Of a stretch of 64,000 nt of DNA, positions 25,701 through 38,095 are shown in pieces (the stretch's first letter is position 1; the number at the start of each line of letters is the position of its first letter). Location: NCBI RefSeq assembly GCF_022581195.2, contig NC_061466.1, positions 4,650,001 to 4,714,000 on the forward strand. The letters run 5' to 3'. The translations under genes were made by a program, and so were the position numbers. A model generated the notes under the pieces. That model was not told the origin of the DNA, ran no database searches, and worked only from the letters and a program-made list of their open reading frames with translations. Origin of the DNA: Helicoverpa zea (Eukaryota > Arthropoda > Insecta > Lepidoptera > Noctuidae).

Positions 25701-28700
25701 GAAACCTGCAACTTATGACCTTTTCTAGACAACATTGATAGTGGTACAGTCAAGGTGCAAAATAAGGAACATTGTCTAGCTATGTGGCTAATTAGCAAAT
25801 GTCGGCAATTTGCACAAGTGAGGATCCTTTGTGCTGCCCATTAAAATACCCATATCACGTTTCTTTGTGTCTGTACAATTCACCGAGGGCCCACGCACCC
25901 GCAAAACAAATTAATTTCAACTTCGAAACAAATGTTGACTCGTTAGCCCAACAATTGTACAGAATTATATTGTTATAACTTGAACATTGCTTTAAGGCAT
26001 TTTTAATTTATTGAATCACCCATTCACGACTTTGACCTTTGAATTTTGTACCTGAGTAACGAATAAGTTTTACGAGTCTAACTTAAATAACCGTAGCCTG
26101 TTCTTTTGATATTTTCATTTAAAATATGAAACAATATTGTCAAGCTTTGTTCAGTTAATAGTGGAACATTTTTTCTCAAGAATGTCCATTCATTTTATTT
26201 ACTTTGAAATACCAGTTTCTTTAATATTAACTAATGTAAGTGATGTTTTGCAAGCTTCTTGCTGTTTAACAATGGAAAAATGCAAGTTGCAAACTAGACG
26301 GGAAGACTTATGGTTCTTTACGTGTTACTTAGGGTTTGTCTACAATGTGCGACTTGCAGACTGTTAGTTAAGCCCAATTAGTGTAGGTTCTACAATTTTT
26401 CTCAGAACGTAAAGGAAAAATTAGCCACGTTATTGTAGAAAAATCTTTAACTTGTCTTGTTTTACCTTATTTTATCACCTTTTAAACTCTTATAAACTAC
26501 ATATTATTATGTATGTACTCATATGTTTTCTGAACTAAAATATGTATCATCAAAGTCAATCCAAACTAATTAATGTTCAAAAAACAATAAGCTAAGGTGA
26601 TCAAGTCACGTCAATGCGTGGACATCCCTGGACAACTTCACGACTTCCTTCTAGTGTTTTTTAAATCGGATCATTTCTCTATGTTAACTCTAAACGCTAC
26701 TGTGACCATTGATATATTATGGCCATGGCTTGTTGAGAGTAAGAAGTTTTCAAATGTGAGTCTACCTACTTGTCCTTACAAGAAAGAACTCGTACAAGTA
26801 AGTAAATAATTAAATATATCACATCATACTTTATCATCACGTCAGCAATTTCTGTTCACTGTTGAACGTAGGTCCCGTTAATTTCAAAACACACTTTTGA
26901 TAAGTCAAAGAACATTAATTTCTTTATATTTTTCCCTGTAACAAGACAAGTCTAGCAAGACTATAACATTACATCTTTTTACATGAATGTAATTTAGGTG
27001 GGTAATAAAATATGACACATTTGCCTGATATTTTTACTCGCACGAAGCAGACTGTAAATAATTCGAGTACACAATGTAATATTATTCGCAAATTCTCGAC
27101 TTTAATATCACGCAAAATATAAGTTAGTAGAATACATGATAACTGAAGAAGAAAATGTAGTCTATATAGCAATAAAACTGACCTAAATTATCTGCTTACT
27201 TACTTAAATTTCATACAAGTTTTGACAACTAATAACTTTGTTAAAAGTCGGACCGTCTAGTTTTCTTTCCAGAACTTTCATAAACCTACTAAATTAACTT
27301 TAAAGTTCATATACAGCCCAATTCAATCTCAATAAAAACAAGCACATTTCTAAAATCCCATTAAGCTGCGAAGACCCGATTGGCCATTACGTTTAAAAAA
27401 CAAAAGCGACAAAGAGGATCGTGTGGCAAGATAAGCAATCCTGGAATGGTTCCCGTTTATGAGATAAGGCACACTAAAAATGATTTAAAGCGCAGTACAT
27501 CTTTATCGCGTCTCATGAATAACAGATGAATGTGTGTTTTGTAAATTCTAGAAGAATAAGTTACGAGCTACTTGAATTTTGTGGTAGGAACGCCACTGAA
27601 AGAATAACAGAAACAGCTCTTCAGTATTAATGTTATAGTTCCTTGAGGTAATGTTACATTTACCGGTTTTCTCAGTGACGGACTTTATTTGAAAAAATAA
27701 GAAACCTGACGTTGAGTGAACCGCGAGTAATAAATGACTACGCGTTATAAAAATTAAATTGTATTCAGAAAAATTCAGAATTTTGATTTAGAGTAAAAGA
27801 CAACTCTATTATTTATTAAATATCTGTTACTTTTATTACGTAATTCTCCAATAATTTTGTTTCAAGAAAGCATTGGCAGAAACATTAAAATTTTCAGTAC
27901 CATTTAATGTGACCCATTATCTTTCGTGCCAGTTAACGTGGTAAGTTTGGCAGCCGAATTGACCACGTCACATATCCCGATACTTGGCTCAACTTATAGC
28001 CAATTTTTACCCCAAAAGAATGTATTTTATTTTAACATTTATAGTACGCGCAAACTACAAACTCTTAGTTGGCCGAAAGATTGTTTGGGCTTCTAAATCA
28101 GTATGAAAATGAATAGTAGCACGCACATTACAAAGATCAGGTATTTAGCCGGTATCAGACTGACTGATAACTTTGATTGAATTCACGATTTCCTATTTTA
28201 AAAAAACTACCATTGGGCTAACTGTCGTTGAGTCTTACAGTAACTGCGAAAATCGTTGGTCCCATAAAAGAAAATTATGTTTTTTGTCAAGACTTTTTCA
28301 GTCGGACAAGACATTTTCCTTAAAGGAGACAAAGAAATAGTAAGTGATTTATAGCCGCAAAAAAGATGAACGTCCGAATTCAATATTAGGTTCCGACTAA
28401 CATCCTTTATCCAAGGTCACTCGGTTTTCTTCTGGCGATTAATGATGTGATCACTCTTATCTATGTATATGTGGTGTGTTATACACAGGACTTATATTGA
28501 TTCCGTGAATGGTACAGAATAGTTTTATAATGAATATATACTAGGACGACTCTTTTTTGTTTTATTTAGTAAGCAATAGGAATATTTATTTTGTAAGAAA
28601 TTTGCTATTTCAGACTTAAATGTCTATTTTTTGTTTTTAGATGTAGATTGCTCAGATTTAAATGAATATGGGGTATATGTAAAGATCATGTAAAAGATTA

Positions 28701-31193
28701 ACAGACATGAGAGGACTGTGCTCCCAACACTACCGAATTATTTCTAGTGGAACTCCATAACTGATAATAAATAGGTAATTGGTTGGAATATACGTATTTT
28801 GATTTGTTGATTCAAAAGTTTAACCTGACATACAATTTAATTTACTTATCAAAATGAACCATGAGTACCTTACCTTACTAGTATCTCGTTTACCCTCCCA
28901 TAAATCTGAACTAGGTACACGCAGCACGATAAATCGGAATAGTGGTGGTGGTGTGTATGCGAATCTATCTTATTAAATGTCCCTTCAGACGCTTTCTAAG
29001 GCCACGGTGAACTCTGTAAACTTAATTATAGACCCACATCAAGTTCTTTGGAATTACGTGTTTAATTTCTCTAGCTACTTCGTTTACATTTAGTAACCAA
29101 TCAGGAATTCATTGAGAACGCGTTGCTATTGGATACTGAGAAATACTAAGAAAATGTGTTTGCATTTGCTTCGTTTTTTTTGCGTGATACTATTATTACC
29201 CTTGCTTATTGCTTATGTTTATTTTTGTTAATGTCTAAGATTCTGTAGAACAAAATAAAATGATAATAAGATGATGTTTTTCTTTCTAATAATAAAGGAA
29301 TTATGTTGTGGTTTAACTATAATTTTTTGAGTATTACCATCCGGAAAATCCCGAGGCAAACATTTATGAAGTGAATTTTGATTGACAGTCAAAAAGCAAC
29401 GAGCCAAAAATAATCTTTGAAAATCCTTTAAATCGCATTTAAGTTACACTCAGTATTTATTTGGAACTCCAAGGATTTCAGCTACATTCAACATCTATTT
29501 CAATAAGCATATCTGTACAAAATTACTGCAGTTACCGCATCAAACATAGAATTTCTGTGCTTAAACAGAATCCACATCGGTATGCAAAGCGGAAACTCCC
29601 AGTTAGAACTGTTGTTAGATTTTATTAATTTAAATACGAAGTTTCACGTGTAGTTTAGTGACATTAAAAGGTAATTAAAATACGGGTGTTGAACCGAGTA
29701 GAGTTGCTTAATGACCGTCCGCCAACTATTTGTATGGTGGTATTGTTAGCTAGAACATTTGTCGTGGTCAATGGGACATGGAGTTATGTTTCTTAAAAAG
29801 TACGACAATACTAACACATAAAGTAAGCATCTTAATTGAAATCAAATAAACAAAGTCGTAACTAACTCCGTCCACATTTCCTTCAAGGTGCCGTAAACTG
29901 GTCAAATAAATTACTTTTATCTATTAACATTAAAGAGTAAATACCACTTCGCTGCCAAAGCGAACATCGGGAAAAAAGCGCTACATCCAGCGGAATATTA
30001 ACACACTGGCTCTGTTCCACGTCTCCTGGAGAAGTCAAAGCAGTTTAGTGGTCAGATAAACAAAATAATTAAGCGCTTATGGTAATTTTGGCGGGAGTGG
30101 TGCCAGGGCTTTATGTAAATGTGCTACAAGCGACTACCGCCGGCGGGATGCGCTACAAATGCAGCTAACTCGTCGACGACGGCTTAATTCTGTTTTAATT
30201 TCAACTTTAAACTGAGTTTTATGGGGAATTATGAATTCTGAAGGTGCTTGCAGCGGTAAGTTAGTTCTGTATACAACTTGCGTACTGTTGTGTCGCTTCG
30301 GGGAAGTAGTTGCAGTAATACTCGAGTTATATGGGTTTTTAATTTTGTTACAATATTGTTCCATGCACAGTTGTTGAAAGTAATTTAAATCAAGGTACTG
30401 AAATTAACAGAAGTGACGTGCATGAAATGGGTTGTTTCAAAGCTCTTGCATGTGTGCAAATGTACTAATCTGTATGTTTATGTTATAACTTACAAAGTTT
30501 TGCTTTCATTATGACTAAATGCTGGCTTAAGCACTCAGTCATTAAGGAAACATATTTCGAGATAAGACGTAATTATACTGTAATTATACATACAACGACA
30601 TGAAAAATAATACTAAGAATAAGGCATTGAGATGTTAATAGTAATGACCACTCAAATCAACGCAACTTGACATCTCTGATTCAATTCCTAGCATATAAGT
30701 GAGAGCATTTGGCTGAACAGAGTACGATAAAATATGCACGAGCTTACATAAGTGCAGGTGGAATACTATTACGTTCCAATGATGTATGGAGACGGATTGC
30801 TCTGTTTACATTCCTCATCCGTATTCCGCAAATCTACATAAATCTACTGTATCTGATTTTAGTCGGCGTCGCTACAATTTGGCTCTTCAATCGGTTGGGT
30901 TGGGCTGGATTAGGGGTGTTTCGTAAATATTGAGTTGATACTTCGTGTAAAAGCGTTTTTATACATATTTTTATTTTATTTCATAATCAATACTAACTGT
31001 TTCCCGTGGTTGTGTACACATAGTGGGATAATAACTACCTGTAACTGAGTTAAATATAGCCTATATCACATCACAGACCGTTAAATCCGTTCAGTAGTTT
31101 TGGGGGACAGACAGACTTTGGCACATATAATTTTAATAAGAATCTCGGTAATTATAGCTTGAAGTATTTTATACTGTACAGAGCGAACAATAA
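19738..31193. other. Long AT-rich region without recognised genes
   Basis: About 11.5 kb with no open frame above 80 codons carrying a recognisable domain. It contains a degenerate MITE (28045-28253) and, near 26835-26880, a weak echo of the common lepidopteran LINE tail motif. Near 31040-31135 a stretch ending in GTTCAGTAGTTTTGGGGGACAGACAGAC-like sequence resembles a widespread lepidopteran repeat. It is consistent with a long intron or intergenic DNA. Confidence 0.6.
28045..28253 (+). mobile_element. Degenerate MITE (family M3), copy 1
   Basis: Shares an ordered series of blocks with 36862-37085: AATCAGTATGAAAATGAATAG, ACGCACATTA, CGGTATCAGACT and GGGCTAACTGTCG. Divergence is high, so the edges are approximate. 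Confidence 0.5.
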
Positions 31194-31238
31194 TGTAAGC
31201 GAACATTTTGTAATTACCTGGCTACAATGAACACTACG
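31194..31238 (+). repeat. 45-bp direct repeat, copy 1
   Basis: Identical over 45 bases to 33388-33432, starting TGTAAGCGAACATTTTG and ending ATGAACACTACG. The flanks differ. See the finding on this pair. Confidence 0.9.
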
Positions 31239-31342
31239 GTAATAATATCACTAGCGCTTCTGCTTTTAGCAACTGTACTACTGAAGCTTGAACCGCTTTC
31301 CCGAAACGGATGCACTCACTCATCGCTCAACTTACTCAACTC

Positions 31343-31382
31343 CTCTTTTTACAACAACCAACTCTGGTTGTTGTAAAAAGAG
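31343..31382. repeat. 18-bp perfect inverted repeat (hairpin)
   Basis: CTCTTTTTACAACAACCA at 31343-31360 is exactly complementary to 31365-31382, with the 4-base loop ACTC. No U-run or gene context suggests a terminator; it may be a DNA cruciform or a remnant of a transposon end. Confidence 0.85.
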
Positions 31383-31751
31383 TAAACTGAAAATAAGTTA
31401 ACTGAAATTTTTTATTATAATAACAGATAAGTTAACTGAAAATTTTTAGTTTACTGTAAAATTAATTAATTTGTAAACAAGTTGAAAATTGAACTTAGTA
31501 TGTAAACTTCGAAGTCTATTTTATTAGTTGGCGATACACAAGTTACTGAAGTTTTAATCAGCGTAGTCGTAGTTAACTGGGATCAGATAACGAGCCATGT
31601 TTTTGTTTTACAAATATTGTTGAGTCTGAACTACTCGTAACAACGGATACCTGTTTGTTTTGACTTTCAATGGAGGGTTGTTCAGTATGTATAGGTTTCT
31701 ATATAAGAAGAAGTTTTTCCTGAACTTGTTAATCAGGCATAAGTTTTAAAT
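31383..31751. other. AT-rich stretch with repeated TAAGTTAACTGAAA motif
   Basis: The motif AAGTTAACTGAAA occurs twice (31390-31445), otherwise nothing recognised. Confidence 0.5.
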
Positions 31752-31767
31752 TAGATATAGATTTTTT

Positions 31768-32153
31768 CATCATCATCCTCCGAGCCTTTTCCCAATCATG
31801 TTGGTTGCTTCCAGTCTAACCGGATTCAGCTGAGTACCAGTGCTTTACAAGAAGCGACTGCCTATCTGACCTCCTCAACCCAGTTACCCGGGCAACCCGA
31901 TACCCCTTGGTTAGACTGGTGTCAGACTTACTGGCTTCTGACTACCCGTAACGACTGCCAAGGATGTTCAATGACAGCCGGGACCTACAGTTTAACGTGC
32001 CATCCGAAACACAGTCCATGGTGTCTAAGATATACTTAGAAAGTACATACAAACTTAGAAAAGTTGCATTGGTACTTGCCTGACCTGGGATCGAACCCGC
32101 GCCCTCATACTTGAGAGGTTGGTCCTTTACCCACTAGGCCACCACGACTTCAC
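31768..32153 (-). mobile_element. SINE type A with 16-bp TSD
   Basis: Reverse complement of the family at 12549-12927: tail CATCATCATCCTCCGAGCC at the left, tRNA-like head with GATCGAACC and CCACTAGGCCACCACG at the right. Flanking copies at 31752-31767 and 32154-32169 (TAGATATAGATTTTTT and TAGATATTGATTTTTT) are a 16-bp target duplication differing at one base. Confidence 0.93.
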
Positions 32154-32389
32154 TAGATATTGATTTTTTAAAGTGGGTAAAAATTTGTATCCTTTCGATG
32201 GTCTCTAGGGTCTGCGGGTACAAGCAGAAAGCATCCCAGGTCTTACGCTATTGCTTTCTTCAGGTAGACTTTGCTTAAGATAAGATACGTGGCGTCCAAA
32301 ACTGAAATAAATTACAACACTTTCACACTATATAGTGGATTTTACGCGCAACTCGTTTTAAAACTGGTGTTTGAAACGATGACGTAGTT

Positions 32390-32662
32390 CGTGGTGGCCT
32401 AGTGGTTAAAAGAACCAACCTCTCGAGGTGGGTGTGGGTTCGATTCCAGGTCAGGCAAATACCAATTCAACTTTTCTAAGCTTTCTAAGTATATCTTGGA
32501 CACCAATGGCTGATAAAAAGGTGAAGGAAAACATCTTGAGGAAACCTGGACTATAGTCTGAAATCACCAACCCGCATTGAGCAAGCGTGGAGATTAATGC
32601 TCAATCCTTCTCCATGTGAGAGGAGGCCTGTGCCCAGCAGTGGGACGATAAAAAGGCTGTAA
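32390..32662 (+). mobile_element. SINE type B
   Basis: The tRNA-derived head is the same as in type A (CGTGGTGGCCTAGTGG, B box GGTTCGATTCC). After TCTTGGACACCAATGGCTGA the body differs: AAGGTGAAGGAAAACATC, CACCAACCCGC and GTGAGAGGAGGCCTGTGCCC, ending AAAAAGGCTGTAAC. No clear target duplication. It lies 240 bp from an oppositely oriented type A copy. Confidence 0.88.
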
Positions 32663-33387
32663 CAACAGTCAAGTAATTGAAATATTCAGTTTCAATCGTT
32701 ATGTATGCCAAATATTCAAATGTCTTAAATAACATCGTTTGGAATTAAAGATACGAAATAAAATAAGAGTCTACATATTTAACAAGCTTTCATTTATACC
32801 TACTTTAACTTATTTAGTCAAAAGAAAATTGTTTAAACAAACAGTAACAGTAACAACAGAAACGATGACAACGCAGATAATCTTCTAGTGCGTAAGCGCT
32901 GTAAATGAATACACTTTCTCATGATAGAAACATTGTAATTTTGAAACCGACAAAATAACAGCTACCTTCTAATTCAAAATAAACCTTCTACTTCACTAAG
33001 AAATAACCTGGAAACCGTCCAGATCTAAATCCTTAAAGCCCTTCAGCTAATACGTGTTCGTACTAGGAATGGATTCATCACATTACTTCGTGTCGGCTGG
33101 CTAACCCATGGCAGTGTGAACTTGAAATCTTGCTGATTTCAAGTTCACACTCAGCTTGCATTACAGTTCAGTTGCTTTAGCTTACCATGTGCATAGGAAA
33201 GTGTTTTTGTTTTTAAAGGGTTTTGAGAAAGACGTGTCGGGATGGGTTTATTAACCCTACAAGTTAATATTTTCTCTGTCTTTCTCAATGTATGCATCTG
33301 AGAAAGAAAGTAAAAAGATGGATTCAAACATCCTACGTATAACTACGTATCTACCCGATACGGACTTATACGTAGGATGTGTCGAAT
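32663..33387. other. AT-rich stretch, hairpin at 33114-33150
   Basis: No gene recognised. Contains the perfect hairpin listed separately and a 14-bp inverted repeat CATCCTACGTATAA (33329-33342) with its complement at 33366-33379. Confidence 0.5.
33114..33150. repeat. 16-bp perfect inverted repeat (hairpin)
   Basis: GTGTGAACTTGAAATC (33114-33129) pairs exactly with 33135-33150 across a 5-base loop TTGCT. No gene is associated. The stem is short for a microRNA precursor. Confidence 0.85.
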
Positions 33388-33432
33388 TGTAAGCGAACAT
33401 TTTGTAATTACCTGGCTACAATGAACACTACG
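33388..33432 (+). repeat. 45-bp direct repeat, copy 2
   Basis: Identical to 31194-31238; followed by ATATACTGAG repeated twice (33433-33460). Confidence 0.9.
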
Positions 33433-33974
33433 ATATACTGAGCTAGTGATATACTGAGAATTTCAATAACGTATCCATTGACTGGTTTACTAAAGATTTA
33501 ATTTTGACATAAGTCCCATGCAATAGTAATGTCTTATCGCTTATCTCTGGTAGGAAAATTGACACCCATCGGTTATTGAACTGAATTTATTCGCCGAAAG
33601 CCATAACATGGTTTCATAAGGGTTTATATATGTAGATATTTCAATCTATTATGATATACTCTATTAAGCTATTTAACTAACTGAAGCCTGTATGTAACTG
33701 TTGGTTACGTACAACAGTACATTGATGCAACAAAGCTGGTAAAACAAAAACTAAAATAAGCACCTTGTTGTTTACATACAATACAAAATGACATTCAATA
33801 CGTTTGCTAATGTATTGACTGGCCATGTCAACAGCAATTGGTCGGTTTGTCACCGTTACGATCCACGTTCAAACAAAATTGTCCAGCGGTGAAATATTCT
33901 GAGTTACAACCTTTCTTTGTATAATATTTTTTGTTTGTTTGTATGTTCATATTCATTCAATTTAATATTATAAT

Positions 33975-34075
33975 GGCAGCAAGTGACTTAGTAGTTTAGG
34001 AACTAGCCTCTCAAGTACAAGTGTTTGGTTTTACTTTCAAGTCAGATAAATACAAATGTAATAACTTTTAATAGA
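33975..34075 (+). mobile_element. Degenerate SINE head fragment
   Basis: Aligns with the shared head of types A and B: GACTTAGTAGTTTAGGAAC, then GCCTCTCAAGTAC, GTCAGATAAATACAAATG and TAACTTT in order. Heavily mutated, so much older than the other copies. Confidence 0.55.
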
Positions 34076-35332
34076 ATCGAAACTAGTAAGTGTTATAAAG
34101 TCTTTCAGTGTAAATGGGAACATATTTAACATCAAAGTGCTGTGTTAAATACTCTAAGTTACTAACACAGTAATTTAATCTGCGAAAACATGTTTCATTT
34201 AGTAGTTGTATTTAAATAACAGCTTCATCTAGTCAGACATAACAAAATAACAATCCACTCAGACCGCCGAGAAATAACCGTCCACAAACAAAAAGAGCAC
34301 TCCACAGATTGTTTTAACCACAAAGTACAGAAACAAGGAGAAAAATTAAAAATACTTCCAGTTCCCAGTTTACATAACAAAATAAAGCTCCAAAGAGCCA
34401 CATTTAAGACAACCAGCTTATAAAGGGAATTAAGAGTTTTAAAGTTTTTTCATTATACTTTCAAAGTATTTCTTTGTACCTGAGCACGAATTGCAATTAA
34501 CGTACATTGCTGCTTCGAACTAATCCGATGTCTGCGTCACTTATACACTGCGCGTAATGGAATCCGTTGCTTGGCAACCAAAGATTTGTTTTACGTAACG
34601 AGTTTATTGCAAAAAGTTCCTGTTTTCCGCTGCTGGGTATTAATAGTCTACAAGGAAAATAAAGAAAATTGAAGTGATATTGTTTATTTATTCTCTGAAA
34701 AATACCGGTAGTAGCAGAGGTAAACAATTCCTTATTAGTAAACTTTTAGCAAAGAAAACAAGAATGGAAACTGAACTCGATACTATTTTAAGTAAATAGA
34801 ACTGTAACTATGCTCTGTGATAACACAAAGGATATTCCTATAAGTTAAACCATAATTTCAATTAAGCTACCTACATCTTTGTGTTGATTTTAATAACATA
34901 ATACAAAAGAAAAATAATTGTGCAAACTCAATTTATATTATAAACCAACCACAAAACCTCAACCAAAAAAACTACACTTAGGTGCATCTGTCTAGAAGTA
35001 GGTGACTTCTAAGTACAATGAAACACTATTTTGATACATATTCCTAAATTCGCTAAAAGATATAATATTCAAATAAAAACGATGCATTTTTTACATTATA
35101 AATAAGTGCAAACTAAAATCAAATATCATTTGTTTTTTTTTATATCACTGCAAATATAAGTTGTCACAAAACTCGAGCACTGTATACAGTCTTGTATTGC
35201 TCTAGTTTTAATAAATATTCTCTGTGGAGCTGACATTAGACGGCATTTGGCGAACCACGAAGGATCGTAGCCGCGATTCGGTAAACTTTGTCGTGTGGTA
35301 ATCCCCTGTCGACTGTACCGTTTTTGAATGGC
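34076..35332. other. Unassigned AT-rich stretch
   Basis: No gene recognised. A short fragment near 34980-35004 (AGGTGCATCTGTCTAGAAG) resembles the hairpin sequence at 60909-60931. Confidence 0.5.
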
Positions 35333-35878
35333 CGCTGTACTTACAAATATTTTCTTTGTGCTCGTTTTTGTTGCTGAAAGTGTACAATAAAAGCCGAAGC
35401 ACTGCGCTTGAACAATTTGCTTACCGAGTTTTGTTTGGTTACTTATGTAGCTGCTGAAGAAATTACTTATGTAGTTTGAAAGTTCTAATCTGAAAAACTC
35501 TTGGACTTATTTATGTATTAAAAAAATCTTTCAAAGTGAGGTAACCCATGTACGTATCCTCTTCATGTATCTATGGTCAGTGAGTCTATGGGATTTAGAT
35601 ACAATCGCTGTACTTACAAATATTTTCTTTGTGCACGTTTTTGTTGCTGAAACTGTACAATAAAAGCTGAAGCACTGCGCTTGTTTTGGGTAAGCAAATC
35701 GTTTCATCGAGTTTTGTTTGTTCGTGTATTACTTAGATATTTGGTTGCTGAAGAGTTCTTTTTTCTGTTTGTTTTAACGCTCTAATCTCTGAAAATCCTG
35801 GGCTTAAATATCTTGAACTTATTATATATTGAATACTTTTTTCAGAGACAGGTTACATGCATCTGTGAACTAGTTTCC
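35333..35878 (+). repeat. Diverged tandem duplication, unit about 273 bp
   Basis: 35333-35605 and 35606-35878 share CGCTGTACTTACAAATATTT, GTACAATAAAAGC, GAAGCACTGCGCTTG and GAGTTTTGTTTG in the same order and orientation, then AATCT, GAAAA and GGTTAC-containing blocks. Identity falls toward the ends. Non-coding. Confidence 0.8.
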
Positions 35879-36463
35879 ACAGGATTCTTGTGAAATTGCT
35901 GAAGAAAGCTAGTTGAAAATATCTAATTTATAACCGATTCAAACTAAATAGTGGTAAGTAGTTTATTCCGTCGTTGATTGCTCATTTTAATAGATATTCA
36001 AGTACCTAATGACAGTACCTATTTGTCAACAGATTTATCAAGGTCACCCAATTTGACTTCTTTAATTAAAACCTTTTCTATTCGAATGCCTAACTACTTA
36101 GGCTATAGCTTCTTCAATTCCATAAGCTTCTGACAAGATATATTATGTATTATCTATATCGAGTTTATACAAAATTCTAAACTCAAATAATGTTAATGTA
36201 GTTGAAAACAGTTATCAAATAATACATCAAACATATGAATATTATTAGCTAATAAACAATGATAATAGAATTGTTTAAAATCTCCTGTACTATAGTTCAA
36301 TTGTTTTATTTAATGAACCAAGCAAATCGGCTTTAATGCATTTACGTCTAAATTCGACTATTGTTTGATTAATGCTATTATGAAATTGTTTGCTATTTGA
36401 TGTAACAAACCACTAAAATAGAAAGCTAGGTGTGGTTTGTTTTAGGTTTGGTAGTACCTATAA
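35879..36463. other. Unassigned AT-rich stretch
   Basis: Nothing recognised up to the target duplication of the next SINE. Confidence 0.5.
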
Positions 36464-36475
36464 ATGTGGATTATT

Positions 36476-36830
36476 CATCCTCCGAGCCTTGCTCCCTATT
36501 ATGTTGAGGTCGGCTTCCAGTCAGGCTACCAGTGCTTTACAAGAAGCGACTGCCTATCTGACCTCCTCAATCCAGTTACCCGGGCAACCCAATACCCGTT
36601 GGTTAGACTGGTGTCAGACTTTCAGGCTTCTGACTACCTGTAATGACTGTCAAGGATGTTCAATGACAGCCGGGACCTTCAGTTTAACGTGCAATTCGAA
36701 ACACAGTCATTGGTGTCTAAGATATACTTAGAAAGTACATACAAACTTAGAAAAGTTGCATTGGTACTTCTGACCTGGAATCGAACTCGCGCCCTCATAC
36801 TTGAGAGGTTGGTTCTTTACCCACTAGGCC
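36476..36830 (-). mobile_element. SINE type A with 12-bp TSD
   Basis: Type A on the minus strand, slightly shortened (missing part of the head and of the segment after GTCGGCTTCCAGTC). Flanked by ATGTGGATTATT at 36464-36475 and 36831-36842, a perfect 12-bp target duplication. The head is cut at CACTAGGCC. Confidence 0.93.
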
Positions 36831-36861
36831 ATGTGGATTATTATGCCTAGGCATAGCGAAT

Positions 36862-37085
36862 GTAAGAGCCGCCGCACACTGCAGATAATTCCTCCGATTT
36901 GTTTTTGTTTTATGTGAGTGGGAGTTTGATCGGTTTAAGAAATCAGTATTGAGATGAATGGTATTACGCACATTAAAATGTTCAGCTATACATTCGGTAT
37001 CAGACTAATCAAAAACGATGTTTGGAATATACCATCGGCCTAACTATCGGTCGATAGTTTAGTCTGCAACGTGCGCTTTAAATGT
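36862..37085 (+). mobile_element. MITE (family M3), copy 2
   Basis: Begins GCCGCCGCACACTGCAGA and ends GTCTGCAACGTGCGC, which read as imperfect inverted ends. Internal blocks match 28045-28253 and the CGGTATCAGACT...CTAACTAT half also matches 54728-54860. Non-coding. Confidence 0.6.
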
Positions 37086-37165
37086 AAGGTTTTATTGTGC
37101 AGACAAAGACTAAAATATTGACGTATTTGTATATTTGTTACCATGTTATACTTTTATGATACACA

Positions 37166-37561
37166 AAAGCGACGAATGAAAGACAATTGCATGCGGCAGA
37201 GATGAGAATGTTAAGAGGTATGTGTGGAGTTACGCGAATGGATAGAGTGAGGAATGAGTATATAAGAGGAAGTTTGAAAGTGGCGCCGGTATCAGAAAAA
37301 CTGCGTGGAAACCGGCTGTCGTGGTATGGGCATGTGATGCGGAGGAATGAGAGTCATGTTGTGAGGAAGGTGATGAGTATGAACGTGGACGGATATAGTG
37401 GAAGAGGAAGACCAAAAAAACGATGGATGGATTGTGTGAAAGTAGATATGGTAAGAAAGAATGTTACTTGTGAGATGACGGGAGATAGAGGAGTATGGAA
37501 GAAGAAAACATGCTGCGCCGACCCCAAATGAAATTGGGATAAGGGCAGGAGGATGATGATG
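37166..37561 (+). mobile_element. 5'-truncated second RTE-type LINE with 16-bp TSD
   Basis: The fragment ends GGGCAGGAGGATGATGATG. It is bounded by identical 16-bp copies of ACTTTTATGATACACA at 37150-37165 and 37562-37577. Only the last 115 codons and 3' UTR of the LINE were copied, the usual result of incomplete reverse transcription. Confidence 0.95.
37187..37531 (+). pseudogene. C-terminal RTE ORF2 fragment
   Basis: 115 uninterrupted codons matching the familiar C-terminus of RTE-like proteins: LRGMCGVTRMDRVRNEYIRG, SWYGHVMRR, GRGRPKKRWMDCVK and a final KKKTCCADPK before the stop. It contains neither endonuclease nor polymerase residues and has no start of its own. The intact frame implies a recent copy. 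Confidence 0.9.
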
Positions 37562-37577
37562 ACTTTTATGATACACA

Positions 37578-38085
37578 TCTAAACTGTAAACTGATTTTGT
37601 ATAACAGCTTGTGATAGCTCAAAACAATTTGAGCTTGCCGGAAAATTCCTAAGAAAATCCGTAAAATAAAAGACGACCAGCCATTAAAAACAAAACAAAC
37701 AAACATCATGACTAGTTTAACTGTATCCCTCACTAATATTCATGCACTAATGCGGTAACTGCACGTCAGTTACCAGTAACTGCGCAAACTATGTTAACTA
37801 TATAAATAACATTACCGTTCATGATTCAATAATTGCAACAAACATTAATTAGTTACTCATTTGTATTTGCTTACGTCAAATTGGTAATACGAGCAGTTAG
37901 ATGGTTTTAATTACGGTAAACTAGCAAGTAGGTGATAACTAATGGTGACTGACCAATTGGTTAGTTTTGTAATTTGATACGCTAATTATTGAATGTTGTG
38001 TTAAACCTAATTGCGGGATTTCGTGGACAAGATTATGAGTATTGAAACAGTTGATTTATTGATTTATTTACTGTTCCAAAGGACT
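37578..38085. other. Unassigned AT-rich stretch
   Basis: No gene or repeat recognised. Confidence 0.5.
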
Positions 38086-38095
38086 AATCTGTGCG

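Noticed and set aside
30709..30933. 74-codon plus-strand frame with a hydrophobic C-terminus
   Set aside because: No domain, no splice evidence, typical of chance in this composition.
37230..37578. Minus-strand frames of 61-94 codons
   Set aside because: Antisense of the RTE fragment, which has recognisable protein motifs on the plus strand.
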